Source: Rhodospirillaceae bacterium (GTDB lineage: Bacteria > Pseudomonadota > Alphaproteobacteria > Rhodospirillales > Rhodospirillaceae). Taken from it: a stretch of DNA of 64,000 bases. Below are positions 51,049 through 60,129 of the stretch, piece by piece. Location: contig JABJAH010000040.1 in assembly GCA_018666155.1 (NCBI GenBank), positions 1-64,000 on the forward strand. Reading direction: 5' to 3'. Position 1 is the stretch's first letter; each line of letters opens with the position of its first letter. The notes below the pieces were generated by a model, which was given only the letters and a program-made list of their open reading frames with translations, made no database searches and was not told the origin of the DNA. Position numbers and translations under genes: made by a program.

Positions 51049-53721
51049 TTAGCCGCCGAGCAGGGTGGTATCGACAAGATGCGCCAGCACGTCAGACGGA
51101 TCAGTTCCAGACACGGAATAGCCTTCCTCTAGAGGCGCGACCGCTTCGGCGGTCTGGAGCGAACTGTTTGTGGTCACGGCAATTTCGTATGTCCCTTGGT
51201 TCAGGCTGGTAAAGCCGCTGGCGATCACAATGTAGGTGCCCGAAACAGTTGGCGTGAACGTAATGCGAGACTCAGGACCCGCGCCGCCGTCATCATTTTG
51301 CGCCAAGGTCGTGCCGTCGGCATTCTGAAGCTCAAGGTACGGATCAGTGAGTGTACCCAAACTCGAAACACTTCCCCGCAGATCGATGGTGTATGATGTG
51401 CCAGCGGTCAGCTCGATAAATACACCGTCGCTATCGTTGGGCTCCCCGATATCGCCAACGAACGTTCCGTCAACGAACATTTCAATCTCGGTTAACAGAC
51501 CAGACGGCGTATCGTCGTCTCCTTCGCTGACCACGACCCCGGGATAGGGGGAAACGGTTTGTTCGGTAAACAATGAATACGTTCCTGTTCCGCCGCCGAC
51601 AGCTGGCGTGTGAGCGGACAGGTAGTAAGTACCGGAGTCTTCCGGTGTAAAAATAATACGCGAGGCCGAGAGAACACCGCCGTCCTCGTTTTGCCTGAGG
51701 ATCGTGCCTTCGTCGTCCCGCAGCACGAGAAACGGGTCTTCCAAGGTTCCGTTGCCTGAGTCCTCACCTTTGAGATCGAAAATATATCGAGACCCACCGG
51801 TTAGTTCGACGCGGACATAATCAATATCGTCCAGCGAGCCGATTTCCCCTTCAAACGTGTCGCCAATCAATAGATCTATATCTGTCGATACAGACGCCAC
51901 CGCGTCTGTCGGCCCTTCTTGAACAATCAGGGGGATCGGACCGTCCGGCTGAGAGGCGACGACCCTGTAAGTTCCGCCTGCCGAACCCGTCGTTCGCACG
52001 GACAAGAAATAATGGTCTGACACCGACGCTGTGTGGGTCAGGACATGTCCAGAGCCGTCGTCTTCGCTCGATGTGATCACATTGCCGAATTTATCACGCA
52101 ACTCGAAAACCGGATTGGATAACGTCCCCTGTTCAGACTCCGTGCCTTGAAGTTCGAAAGAGTACTCAAAGCGTGCGGTGAGATTCACTCGAATATAATC
52201 GGTGTCCTGAGGCGTACTGAGTGAACCGCTAAAGGTGTCGCCCGGGTCAATCCCAATGTCACTGACATTGCTGCCGGGAACATCATTGCCACCTTCCGAT
52301 ACCTGCATACCGGGATTTACATCGCTATCTAAGACCGTGCGCTCATCGGGCGTCGTGACCAGTGTGTAAGTGCCGCCTACGACTTGGTTGGTGGTGACTT
52401 CTAGGTAATACGTGCCAGAGACCGTCGGTGTGTAAGTGATGCGTGAGTCTAAGCCGACACCGCCATTGTTGTTGGCCGTTAGAAGTTGTCCCTCTGAGTT
52501 ATTCAGTTCGAAGAACGGATTCGCAAGAGTGCCAGAACCGGAGTCCGCACCTTGAAGATCAAAGGTGTAGGTCACGCCGGCCGTCAGTTCGATCCGGACG
52601 AAGTCGTGGTCCGTGCCATTAGCAAGCCGGCCTACAAACGTGTCACCTGAAATCAACACATCAGACGTCGCAATCGATCCGGGACTATCAGAAAGGCCCT
52701 CTGAGATCGTAATGCCCGGAATGGAAGGCGGCGTAATATCGACCGCTGTTAGCGTGTAACTGCCCGTTCCTGAACTGAATGCCGAGGCAACAAGATAAAT
52801 CGTGCCAGTTTCAGCGGGCGTAAACGTAATGCGCGAATTTAATCCGGGGCCACCATCATCATTGAAAGCTAACGACTGACCTTGAGCACCACGTAAATCG
52901 AGATAAGTATCCGCAAGTGTATTGCCCGTGAGATCAAACCGATAAAGCCGATTGGCAACGACTTCGATAGCGAACCAATCTTCATCACCACTTATTTCAA
53001 TCTGTCCCGATTGCGCACCACCAACCACGAAAGAACCGTCTGTCGCAATACTGTCCGTTGGAAAGTCATCGAAAACAGTACCGCCACCGCCCTCACCGCC
53101 ATACAAGGCTTGCGCACCCGCGATATCGTCAGCGGTCAGGCCTGTAAGTGATGTGTTGATGAACGCCGACATGATCGACGAGACGTCATTCTCATGATCC
53201 AAGCCGATCGCATGCCCAATTTCATGGAGAACGGTGAGGTAAAGCTCGGATGAGTCGCCGACACTGTTGTAGTCAGCACTATCCAAAATGATGTTCACCC
53301 GGATGAGCGAGCCACCGAAACTGGACGTGTATGCGACGCCTAAGGTCGAGCCGTTGCCGTCGACCGCTCCGATGCCGAGGCGGATATCCACGTTTGAACC
53401 ATCTTGGACTTCAACAAAATCGATATCAGAGACGGCTTCCCATGCATCAAACGCAGCCCGCACTTCATCTTGATAAAAACTTGGCATGGGGAAGTCGTAG
53501 GTAACGTCGGCCGGCTGGTTGCCGCTGTTAAACGTCGCAAAGCTCCAGGTAACAATGCCACCGGTGGTGCCGTTGACCGGGCTGCCCCACTTGACGTTGA
53601 GAAATTCAAAGGAGGGTCCTTCGTATTGCGGACCAGTCGTACTGCTCGTGTCGTCAGACGGCGCAGGAACGGCGATCGGGCCTTGGTCTGGCTGGTATAC
53701 GTAGGGAACAGGGGTCGACAT
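51049..53721 (-). CDS. Matrixin-type zinc metalloprotease with five PPC domains
   Basis: An 890-residue protein starting at ATG 53721 (AGAGG upstream). The peptidase domain (about residues 35-210) has the zinc site HEIGHAIGLDH at 166-176 (catalytic Glu167) and a Met-turn at Met184 (SSIMSAF), as in M10 metzincins. Five tandem PPC-type beta-sandwich domains of about 125 residues follow (from about 215 to 850), each with FxG, (D/N)DGGxGxxSRI and SGTYY-like strands. No signal peptide is visible and no GGxGxDxxx repeats, so a type I export signal at the C-terminus is a guess. Its role is probably extracellular proteolysis. Confidence 0.88.
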   Translation of the reverse strand: MSTPVPYVYQPDQGPIAVPAPSDDTSSTTGPQYEGPSFEFLNVKWGSPVNGTTGGIVTWSFATFNSGNQPADVTYDFPMPSFYQDEVRAAFDAWEAVSDIDFVEVQDGSNVDIRLGIGAVDGNGSTLGVAYTSSFGGSLIRVNIILDSADYNSVGDSSELYLTVLHEIGHAIGLDHENDVSSIMSAFINTSLTGLTADDIAGAQALYGGEGGGGTVFDDFPTDSIATDGSFVVGGAQSGQIEISGDEDWFAIEVVANRLYRFDLTGNTLADTYLDLRGAQGQSLAFNDDGGPGLNSRITFTPAETGTIYLVASAFSSGTGSYTLTAVDITPPSIPGITISEGLSDSPGSIATSDVLISGDTFVGRLANGTDHDFVRIELTAGVTYTFDLQGADSGSGTLANPFFELNNSEGQLLTANNNGGVGLDSRITYTPTVSGTYYLEVTTNQVVGGTYTLVTTPDERTVLDSDVNPGMQVSEGGNDVPGSNVSDIGIDPGDTFSGSLSTPQDTDYIRVNLTARFEYSFELQGTESEQGTLSNPVFELRDKFGNVITSSEDDGSGHVLTHTASVSDHYFLSVRTTGSAGGTYRVVASQPDGPIPLIVQEGPTDAVASVSTDIDLLIGDTFEGEIGSLDDIDYVRVELTGGSRYIFDLKGEDSGNGTLEDPFLVLRDDEGTILRQNEDGGVLSASRIIFTPEDSGTYYLSAHTPAVGGGTGTYSLFTEQTVSPYPGVVVSEGDDDTPSGLLTEIEMFVDGTFVGDIGEPNDSDGVFIELTAGTSYTIDLRGSVSSLGTLTDPYLELQNADGTTLAQNDDGGAGPESRITFTPTVSGTYIVIASGFTSLNQGTYEIAVTTNSSLQTAEAVAPLEEGYSVSGTDPSDVLAHLVDTTLLGG

Positions 53722-53875
53722 CACGTCCTCTTCAGCCGCATAGAGCGCGCGCACACAAGGGTTGCATGCCTACGCCTTCAATACTTTAACGCATGAGAGC
53801 CCTATAAGGATGTCAATTTTTAGGCAGGTTTTGTGAGTTTTTTGCCCACGAATGGGGCCGTAACCGTGTACCCAG

Positions 53876-54196
53876 CTAGTCGTAGTGCTTACCGAAGCCG
53901 AGCAGAACAACGGTGTCTTCCAAATTCTCAGCAACGTGGCTCTCTCCGGGCTCCGTGAAAACGAAATCACCGGGCCCAAGAATTTCGCCCGACAAATTAA
54001 TTTTTCCAGAAATTACGAACATGATTTCCCAACTGTCGTGGGTATGTTCAGCGTAGTCCGCGCCCTTCTTGATCCGGAACAAATCGAACGCCACATTCTC
54101 GCCGTCGCGCCACAGGTCTGCCCGCTCGATGCCTTTGACACCATACTCTTCGGAGTACGGCTTATAGGCTTGGTCCGTTGTACGCACGATCTTCAT
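53876..54196 (-). CDS. Cupin-domain protein
   Basis: A 106-residue one-domain cupin. Motif 1 is AEHTHDSWEIMFVISGKI with two histidines and a glutamate, and motif 2 is GPGDFVFTEPGESHVAEN with a further histidine, giving a likely metal site. The function is not predictable; small cupins isomerise, oxidise or bind small molecules. It begins 11 bases after the stop of the upstream SDR-fold gene and is surely co-transcribed with it. Confidence 0.82.
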   Translation of the reverse strand: MKIVRTTDQAYKPYSEEYGVKGIERADLWRDGENVAFDLFRIKKGADYAEHTHDSWEIMFVISGKINLSGEILGPGDFVFTEPGESHVAENLEDTVVLLGFGKHYD

Positions 54197-54207
54197 TCGA
54201 GGATCTC

Positions 54208-54939
54208 CTACACGAGGCGTTTGCCGCCGTCACAGGGCAGAACAAGCCCAGTCAAAAAGCCGTTTTGAATACACGCCAATACCGCATTGGCGACATCCTC
54301 CGGTTGACCAATACGACCGACCGGCGTGTCCGCCGCCGATTGGGCATACATGCCTTCACGGATTTCGTCAGGGATGCGGCTCCACGCTTCCGTATCAGTG
54401 AGCCCAGGCGAGACCGCATTAACGCGGCGTGGTGCCAGTTCCACTGCTAGAGTTTTAATAACACCCTCGAGAGCACCATTGACCGCCCCGAGCGAGGATG
54501 CAGACGGCACGGCCGCGATGGCCGATGCACCGGTGACCAAAGTCATTGTACCCGTATCCGACAATCTCTTAGCGCCGTGATGCATGGCAATGAGATAGGG
54601 CCAGAACTTACCGTCGAAAGTTTCACGCACACCTTGCACTGGCACTTCGGTGAACGGTCCGAGCGCGGCGCCTCCGGCGAGCGAAATAACGAGGTGATCT
54701 AGATTTTGAACGCCCTCGAAGAATGTGGCCGCCGCCGATTCATCTGCACAATCGACAGAGGCTGTAGCAACGCCAGAGCCCAAAGAGCCAGCGGCCTTGG
54801 TTAGTCGCTCGTCGGAGCGCCCAACGATGGTGACCGCCGCACCTGCGGAGAGCAAAGCCCTCGCCGAGGCAAATCCGATACCACTTGAGCCACCGACCAC
54901 GACGGCCGTTTGGCCCGAAAGTGTGCCGTCTACTGTCAT
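54208..54939 (-). CDS. SDR-fold protein with altered catalytic site
   Basis: A 243-residue SDR-fold protein: TAVVVGGSSGIGFASARALL at the nucleotide site, GRSDERL, and ELAPRRVNAVSPGLTDTEAW near the C-terminal half. At the catalytic YxxxK position it reads SLGAVNGALEG, so Tyr is Leu and Lys is Asn. A group of SDRs with this change exists, but their activity is doubtful. It pairs with a cupin gene 11 bases downstream and is divergent from an orphan solute-binding protein gene. Confidence 0.8.
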   Translation of the reverse strand: MTVDGTLSGQTAVVVGGSSGIGFASARALLSAGAAVTIVGRSDERLTKAAGSLGSGVATASVDCADESAAATFFEGVQNLDHLVISLAGGAALGPFTEVPVQGVRETFDGKFWPYLIAMHHGAKRLSDTGTMTLVTGASAIAAVPSASSLGAVNGALEGVIKTLAVELAPRRVNAVSPGLTDTEAWSRIPDEIREGMYAQSAADTPVGRIGQPEDVANAVLACIQNGFLTGLVLPCDGGKRLV

Positions 54940-55092
54940 TGGGGCCCCTCCTTGGGCTTACTCTTATTTTGGGCAACGTGTTAGCGTCAGGTTAGCCCAT
55001 AACCAGGCGGACACAACACGCCCGATTGCGTTGTTGGGACGAACCCCGCAAAATCATTTCACATGACAGAAGAAATTAGGATTGGTTTACAC

Positions 55093-56589
55093 ATGAGGTC
55101 TCTTGTACGGCTGGCGATTTTGATCCTGTTCATAGCCGCGCCCGTCGGTGCCGCCGCCGAAAAAATCATGCGCATCGGCCTTGTAAGTTTGCCTCAAGAC
55201 CTGGGCAATCCCTACGGTTCCTACACAATCCCAACCGTAACCCCGGGTCTGGCGGTTTTCGACTCCCTTACGGTCGTAGATATCGAAGGCACATTGCAGC
55301 CTTGGATCGCCGAACGTTGGGAATCGATTGATCCACTCACCTGGCACTTTACGCTCAAGCCCAATGTCACCTTCTCGAATGGCGAGCCCTTTGACGCCGC
55401 GGCTGCTGCGGCTGCCCTAAATTACTTTGCCTCGGGTGATGGCTTGATAGAGGTGGTTGCGCAGTCAGTCATCGACGTCGCCAGCGCCCGTGCCATCGAC
55501 CCGCTGGTTCTAGAAGTCAAAACCAAAGCGCCAAATATTCTACTGCCCCGCCGATTGTCGGGCATCCGTATTCCGGCTCCTGGACCTTGGGCAGAGTTGG
55601 GGCGACGAGGTTTTGCTCAAGCACCAGTCGGCTCAGGACCCTTCATCGCCACCCGTTGGGGCACCACTCAAGTCGACTTGATCGCTAATACCAACTCTTG
55701 GCGCGCACCCAAACTCGATCGCATCGAAGTCAAAGCGGTTCCAGAAATCACGACACGCGTACAGGGGTTGATCACGGGCGCTCTTGATATTGCACTCGAT
55801 ATCGGACCGGACGACGGCCCCATCCTTGAAACCGCCGGCGCCCAGTTGAACATTCGCCCGTCTGGGCGAGTCCAGTTACTGACGTTCATGTCTATTGGCG
55901 ACTCTCCTCTTGCTGACGTGCGCGTTAGACAAGCCCTCAACTATGCCGTCAACAAACAGCAAATCATCGATATCCTCCTCGGTGGAGCGACGGAACCGTC
56001 CGGCCAAGCGGCGGTCAAAGCGTCCTTCGGCTACAATCCAGACGTTCCAGCCTATCCCTATGACCCGGACAAAGCGCGCGCACTTCTTGCCGAAGCTGGT
56101 TACCCGGATGGGTTTGATCTTCCCGCCGATATGACGCCCGGCGCCATGGCTGGCGACGGGGCTTGGTATTTGCAGATCGCCAACAACCTCGCGGATGTCG
56201 GCGTGCGGGTGACGTATCAGTCCTACCCCTTCACCATGCACATCCGCAAAATTCGGCAGGGTGGTTGGAAAGGCGACGCGTTTGGCATGGATTTTAACAA
56301 TCTGCCGTCGTTGGACGTGCTGTGGCCACTGCGCATCCATTCCTGCTTGTGGGCCGCACCGTGGCATTGCCGCCCGGAATGGGTGCCCTTGATCGAAGAC
56401 GCTGAACAAGAATTCGATTTGGAAGAACGCCGCCGCAAAACCCAAGCGCTGGTGCAGCTCTATCACGACGAACCAACGAGCCTTTATCTGTGGGAAATGC
56501 CCGGCGTGGACGGGGTCTCCGACCGGGTGTTGAACTATCAACCGCGCCACGCATTCATCAACTTTCATGAGATCGATGTGAAGGATTAG
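55093..56589 (+). CDS. ABC-type solute-binding protein, family 5 (orphan)
   Basis: A 498-residue periplasmic binding protein. The ATG at 55093 (MRSLVRLAILILFIAAPVGAA) gives a clean Sec signal peptide; an ATG at 55063 is in frame. The mature part is SBP_bac_5: TWHFTLKPNVTFSNGEPFDA near residue 85, DVRVRQALNYAVNKQQIIDI near 280 and YDPDKARALLAEAGYPDGFD near 320. Such proteins bind peptides, nickel or other ligands for an ABC permease. No permease or ATPase gene is present; the gene is followed 3 bases on by a six-helix membrane protein. Confidence 0.9.
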   Translation: MRSLVRLAILILFIAAPVGAAAEKIMRIGLVSLPQDLGNPYGSYTIPTVTPGLAVFDSLTVVDIEGTLQPWIAERWESIDPLTWHFTLKPNVTFSNGEPFDAAAAAAALNYFASGDGLIEVVAQSVIDVASARAIDPLVLEVKTKAPNILLPRRLSGIRIPAPGPWAELGRRGFAQAPVGSGPFIATRWGTTQVDLIANTNSWRAPKLDRIEVKAVPEITTRVQGLITGALDIALDIGPDDGPILETAGAQLNIRPSGRVQLLTFMSIGDSPLADVRVRQALNYAVNKQQIIDILLGGATEPSGQAAVKASFGYNPDVPAYPYDPDKARALLAEAGYPDGFDLPADMTPGAMAGDGAWYLQIANNLADVGVRVTYQSYPFTMHIRKIRQGGWKGDAFGMDFNNLPSLDVLWPLRIHSCLWAAPWHCRPEWVPLIEDAEQEFDLEERRRKTQALVQLYHDEPTSLYLWEMPGVDGVSDRVLNYQPRHAFINFHEIDVKD

Positions 56590-56592
56590 GCA

Positions 56593-57252
56593 ATGCTAGA
56601 AACCGTTCTCCTCGTCGCCCATATCACCGTACTGGGCTATTGGCTCGGCTCCGAATTCGTCATCAACAGCGGCTATCGCTATGTCTGCCGGACAGCGTCC
56701 CTGCCCTTCGATGAGCGCAACAAGTTGATGGATCACGTCCTCAATGTCGATCAACACGTGCGCTACGCGCTGATCCTACAAGTCGGTCTGGGCTCAGCGC
56801 TCGCCGCCTTATACGGATTTATTCCCGGCGGCAGTTCAACAGCCACGATGGCCGGTATCGTGACCGTGATTTGGTTGGGGTTTGTCGAATACATCCATCA
56901 CGACCGGAAGAACGCATCTGGGGCGATGCTTGGCTTTATCGATCGTGGCATCCGTTATGGTCTGATGGCTGGGCTGGCCCTCGTAGGCATCACCGCCCTC
57001 ATGGCCGAGAGTGACATGCCCAATTGGCTGGCGTGGAAGCTCATTTTATTTGCGGGTGTCATCGCCAGCGGCGTCGGCATTCGTTATTCGATCATCGATT
57101 TCTACCGCACCTGGGCGAAAATTAAAGAACACGGATCAACCCCGGAGTACGAGCAAAGTATTTGGCACATCTATAAGTACGGGACAGGAATTCTGATTGG
57201 GCTCTGGGTGTTTATCGCAGGGATCGTCGTCCTCAGCGTTTGGAAACCGTGA
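56593..57252 (+). CDS. Six-helix membrane protein with H-x5-YWLG motif (paralog of the gene at 35276)
   Basis: A 219-residue inner-membrane protein with about six helices. It shares with the protein encoded at 35276 the His10-x5-YWLG of helix 1, the LPFDERNKLM loop followed by RYALI, an HHDRK loop and an IRYG segment. It starts three bases after the stop of an orphan family-5 binding protein, so the two are translationally coupled and may act as a unit. It is not a normal ABC permease (no EAA loop). Function is unknown; heme or metal binding by the conserved histidine is a guess. Confidence 0.6.
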   Translation: MLETVLLVAHITVLGYWLGSEFVINSGYRYVCRTASLPFDERNKLMDHVLNVDQHVRYALILQVGLGSALAALYGFIPGGSSTATMAGIVTVIWLGFVEYIHHDRKNASGAMLGFIDRGIRYGLMAGLALVGITALMAESDMPNWLAWKLILFAGVIASGVGIRYSIIDFYRTWAKIKEHGSTPEYEQSIWHIYKYGTGILIGLWVFIAGIVVLSVWKP

Positions 57253-57262
57253 CGTTGTCTGC

Positions 57263-58018
57263 TTACGGTTTACAAAATTTTAACAGCATGCGGTCGCTCT
57301 CACCAATCGCCTCATAGGGCGCGCGATCATCCACGCCCCAGAAGTTAGGCGGCAAAGACAATGCGCCCTTGGGGTGATCTTTGGTGTCTTTGGGATTCGC
57401 GTTGATCTCAGAGGCCGCCAACAATTCGAAACCGCAACCGGTTATGGCGTCGACAATATAGTCCTCGCGCACATAGAGAGTCTTTGCCTGCGGGTCTTGA
57501 GGCTGGTTAGGGTCACCTCGATGTTCTTCCAGCGCAAGAATACCGCCCTGCTTTAGGACGTTGAAGAAACTGGCTAATGCTGGCTCAACGTAGTCGCTCC
57601 ACATCCAATTGTGGAAGTTACGCAGCGTGATCACCATGTCGACAGACTCAGGCGCGGCGTATTCATATAAACCCCGGCCAAAATCGCTCACCTCAACCTG
57701 ATCATAGAGCTCCGGGTTGGCCGCCAGCTTCGCTTCAAACGCGGCGCGCTGACGCCGGCAAAGACCGTCTTTGTGGTCGGCTGCGAAATGGGGCGCAATC
57801 AATTTTCCAGAGCCACGCACGAAAGGAGCGAGTAGTTCCGTGGTCCATCCGGTTGTCGGCCAGATATCGACAATGCACATCTCCGGTGCGATGCCAAAAA
57901 AGCCGAACATTTCTATCGTATGGCGGGCCGCGTCCCGCGCCTTATGCGCGCTGGAGCGGTGCTCACCCGCGACAATGTTCTGAAGTTCTTGTGCGTGTGG
58001 AAATGCTGCATTGCTCAT
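57263..58018 (-). CDS. Class I SAM-dependent methyltransferase (COG4798-like)
   Basis: A 251-residue protein with a methyltransferase-like layout: VDIWPTTGWTTELLAPFVRG at residues about 50-69 replaces the usual DxGxGxG loop, as in a group of predicted methyltransferases with WPGxGWxTE motifs. Further on are DMVITLRNFHNWMW and LKQGGILALEEHRGDP. No signal peptide is evident here, though relatives are often exported. It lies 62 bases downstream of another methyltransferase gene on the same strand. Substrate is unknown. Confidence 0.7.
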   Translation of the reverse strand: MSNAAFPHAQELQNIVAGEHRSSAHKARDAARHTIEMFGFFGIAPEMCIVDIWPTTGWTTELLAPFVRGSGKLIAPHFAADHKDGLCRRQRAAFEAKLAANPELYDQVEVSDFGRGLYEYAAPESVDMVITLRNFHNWMWSDYVEPALASFFNVLKQGGILALEEHRGDPNQPQDPQAKTLYVREDYIVDAITGCGFELLAASEINANPKDTKDHPKGALSLPPNFWGVDDRAPYEAIGESDRMLLKFCKP

Positions 58019-58080
58019 AAGTGTTCTCCTAGCATTCAGCGTACGCGAAATATAAGAAACGGGGGCCGCTAAGCCTCCGG

Positions 58081-58893
58081 TTAAGACAGCGCCCTAGTTG
58101 CCCCGATAGAAAACGACAGCGGCAATTGCGGCAAGTTTTCCGGCAACCGGAACATCCGCGGCTCATCCGGGTCCGTCACCATCAAAGTCACGTAGGGCCA
58201 CGCTACGGTTTCATGTTCGTGCAAGAAATCGAGCCTCAGCCCGTTTTCCAGCAAACCACCGATGATCGACGACAACGGATGCGCCCAGTCATAGCTGGCA
58301 CTGCCGTCCTTCGGTAACGCGTCACCGGTGTAGGTAATCTCTTCGTCAAAATACAACGGGGTATCGGGATCAGTGCGCCATGGAAACTTATGGACCAAGC
58401 GCCCCTCCTCCTCTTCCATGATCAGCATTGTTGGGTGACCATCGGCAAGGTAGAGGCGACCGCCTGGCTTGAGCATTTTAGCCACAACAGCAGACCATTT
58501 TTTGATATCCGGCAACCACGTGATCGTGCCCCACGTGGTGTAGACGAGATCGAATTTTTTCTTAATGAGTTTCGGGGCGTCGTAAATGTCACCTTCGACA
58601 AATTTAGCCTTGAGTCCTGTTTCCTTGGCCAAGCCCAGCGCCGCCGTGACCGCCGATGGTGAAAAATCCAATCCCGTTACGTTTGCGCCACGGCGCACCA
58701 GCCCCAAGCTATCCATACCGATGTGGCATTGCAGGTGAAGGACATCGAGCCCGGCGACATTACCGATTTCCTTTGCCTCTATGGGAAACAGCGGGTCCCA
58801 ACCCGCCTTGAACTTTTCCAACGGATACGACTTCAGATGGATGGGAACGCGACACTCCCAGTTCTTAAGGTTGGTGTCGGCATAAGAGGTCAT
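58081..58893 (-). CDS. Class I SAM-dependent methyltransferase
   Basis: A 270-residue cytoplasmic methyltransferase. SAM motif I is VLHLQCHIGMDSLGLVRRGA (residues about 50-69), followed by VTGLDFSPSAV, DLVYTTWGTITWL and LKPGGRLYLADGHP. Its start codon overlaps the stop of pspF by four bases (ATGA), so translation is coupled to that regulator. Methyltransferases are not a known part of the phage-shock system, so this link is worth noting. The substrate is unknown. Confidence 0.82.
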   Translation of the reverse strand: MTSYADTNLKNWECRVPIHLKSYPLEKFKAGWDPLFPIEAKEIGNVAGLDVLHLQCHIGMDSLGLVRRGANVTGLDFSPSAVTAALGLAKETGLKAKFVEGDIYDAPKLIKKKFDLVYTTWGTITWLPDIKKWSAVVAKMLKPGGRLYLADGHPTMLIMEEEEGRLVHKFPWRTDPDTPLYFDEEITYTGDALPKDGSASYDWAHPLSSIIGGLLENGLRLDFLHEHETVAWPYVTLMVTDPDEPRMFRLPENLPQLPLSFSIGATRALS

Positions 58894-59927
58894 GAGGCGT
58901 CCTCCTGACTGGGCAACAAACCATGCTTGCGCAAACTATTGCGCAGCTGGTGATAGGACAGTCCGAGATAGGCCGCGGCTGCCTTCTGATTGTGACGACA
59001 CGCATCGAGCGCGTTCTCCAAGATGTTGATCTCGAAAGCCGCCGTTTCAGTTTTGAAGTCACAGGGCATTCGACCGGCGGTAAATGCCGACGATGTTTGT
59101 GGCACCTCGGTTATCTTGTCCGATGAACTGGCCGGTGCGGACAATCGATAGGGCGACGCAAACGGGTCCAACACGATCGCGTCGATATCAACGGGAGCAT
59201 CCGATGGTGTCGTCGAGGCCACCGCACGCTCTGCAACATTGCGCAATTCGCGCACATTGCCGGGCCAGGCATAGCCTTCAAGAACTTTAAGCGCCGCTTT
59301 CGAAAATCCGGGAAAGGATGGCCGGTCAAGTTCGTTTGCCATCCCGCGACCAAAGATACCAGCGAGCAAAGATATATCGCCCGTCCGAGCGCGGAGTGGT
59401 GGCAGGGTCAATACATCAAAGGCCAAGCGATCGAGCAAATCGTCGCGAAAGGTTCCTTCTTTGGCCATCGCCGGTAGATCGGCGTTGGTCGCAGCGACGA
59501 TACGCACCGAAACTGTCAGCGTCTCGGACCCGCCCAATCGTTCGAACTCACCATATTCGATAACCCGGAGGATTTTTTCTTGCACGGCCAGCGGGGCATT
59601 ACCGATTTCATCGAGGAACAGAGTGCCACCATCAGCCCGTTCAAACCGACCTTCCCGCCGCTGGGCTGCGCCAGTGAAGGCGCCCGGCTCAACGCCGAAC
59701 AACTCAGCCTCCAACAAGCTCTCAGGCAAAGCCGCACAGTTGATGGCAACGAAAGGGGCGCCCCAGCGGGTGGAGAGATAATGCACCCGCGACGCCGACA
59801 ATTCCTTGCCAGTGCCACGCTCGCCAATAATCAGGACTGGGCGATCGATCGGGGCGACCCGGGACAGGTCGTCCATATGGGTCAGAAAAGCAGGCGATTG
59901 ACCAAGAGGAGCGGGGCGATCCGTCAT
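58890..59927 (-). CDS. pspF: Phage-shock operon sigma-54 activator PspF
   Basis: A 345-residue bacterial enhancer-binding protein. It lacks a receiver domain and starts directly with the AAA+ domain: Walker A GERGTGKE (35-42), GAFTGA loop that contacts sigma-54 (82-87), Walker B GGTLFLDEIGN (100-110) and an Arg-rich sensor region. A Fis-type helix-turn-helix is at the C-terminus (AAAYLGLSYHQLRNSLRKHG, about 318-338). In E. coli PspA inhibits it until the inner membrane is stressed. It is divergent from pspA, across a sigma-54 promoter. Confidence 0.95.
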   Translation of the reverse strand: MTDRPAPLGQSPAFLTHMDDLSRVAPIDRPVLIIGERGTGKELSASRVHYLSTRWGAPFVAINCAALPESLLEAELFGVEPGAFTGAAQRREGRFERADGGTLFLDEIGNAPLAVQEKILRVIEYGEFERLGGSETLTVSVRIVAATNADLPAMAKEGTFRDDLLDRLAFDVLTLPPLRARTGDISLLAGIFGRGMANELDRPSFPGFSKAALKVLEGYAWPGNVRELRNVAERAVASTTPSDAPVDIDAIVLDPFASPYRLSAPASSSDKITEVPQTSSAFTAGRMPCDFKTETAAFEINILENALDACRHNQKAAAAYLGLSYHQLRNSLRKHGLLPSQEDAS

Positions 59928-60047
59928 TAGTGATTATAATCATTTTATTATGTTTACCGCTACTTATTAGCAGTTATTGCGTTTTAAGGCTCCACCCACA
60001 TTCTCCCTAAGTCATTGTAATAATTAAGGTTTACTTATTTTCGGCAG

Positions 60048-60064
60048 TTGGCACGCTTTATGCA
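60048..60064 (+). promoter_or_regulatory. Sigma-54 promoter of the psp operon
   Basis: TTGGCACGCTTTATGCA matches the sigma-54 consensus TGGCACG-N4-TTGCW, with the GG (-24) at 60050-60051 and the GC (-12) at 60062-60063, spaced correctly. It lies 121 bases after the divergent pspF start and 66 bases before the small exported ORF, so transcription should start near 60075 and depend on PspF. AT-rich DNA between 59928 and 60040, including the palindrome gattataatc (59931-59940), probably holds PspF and IHF sites. Confidence 0.85.
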
Positions 60065-60129
60065 GTCTAAGGCCTGATCACTGCGACTGACTTGCGGTGC
60101 CAATGAGACGACCAGGAAGAGCCATTCGA

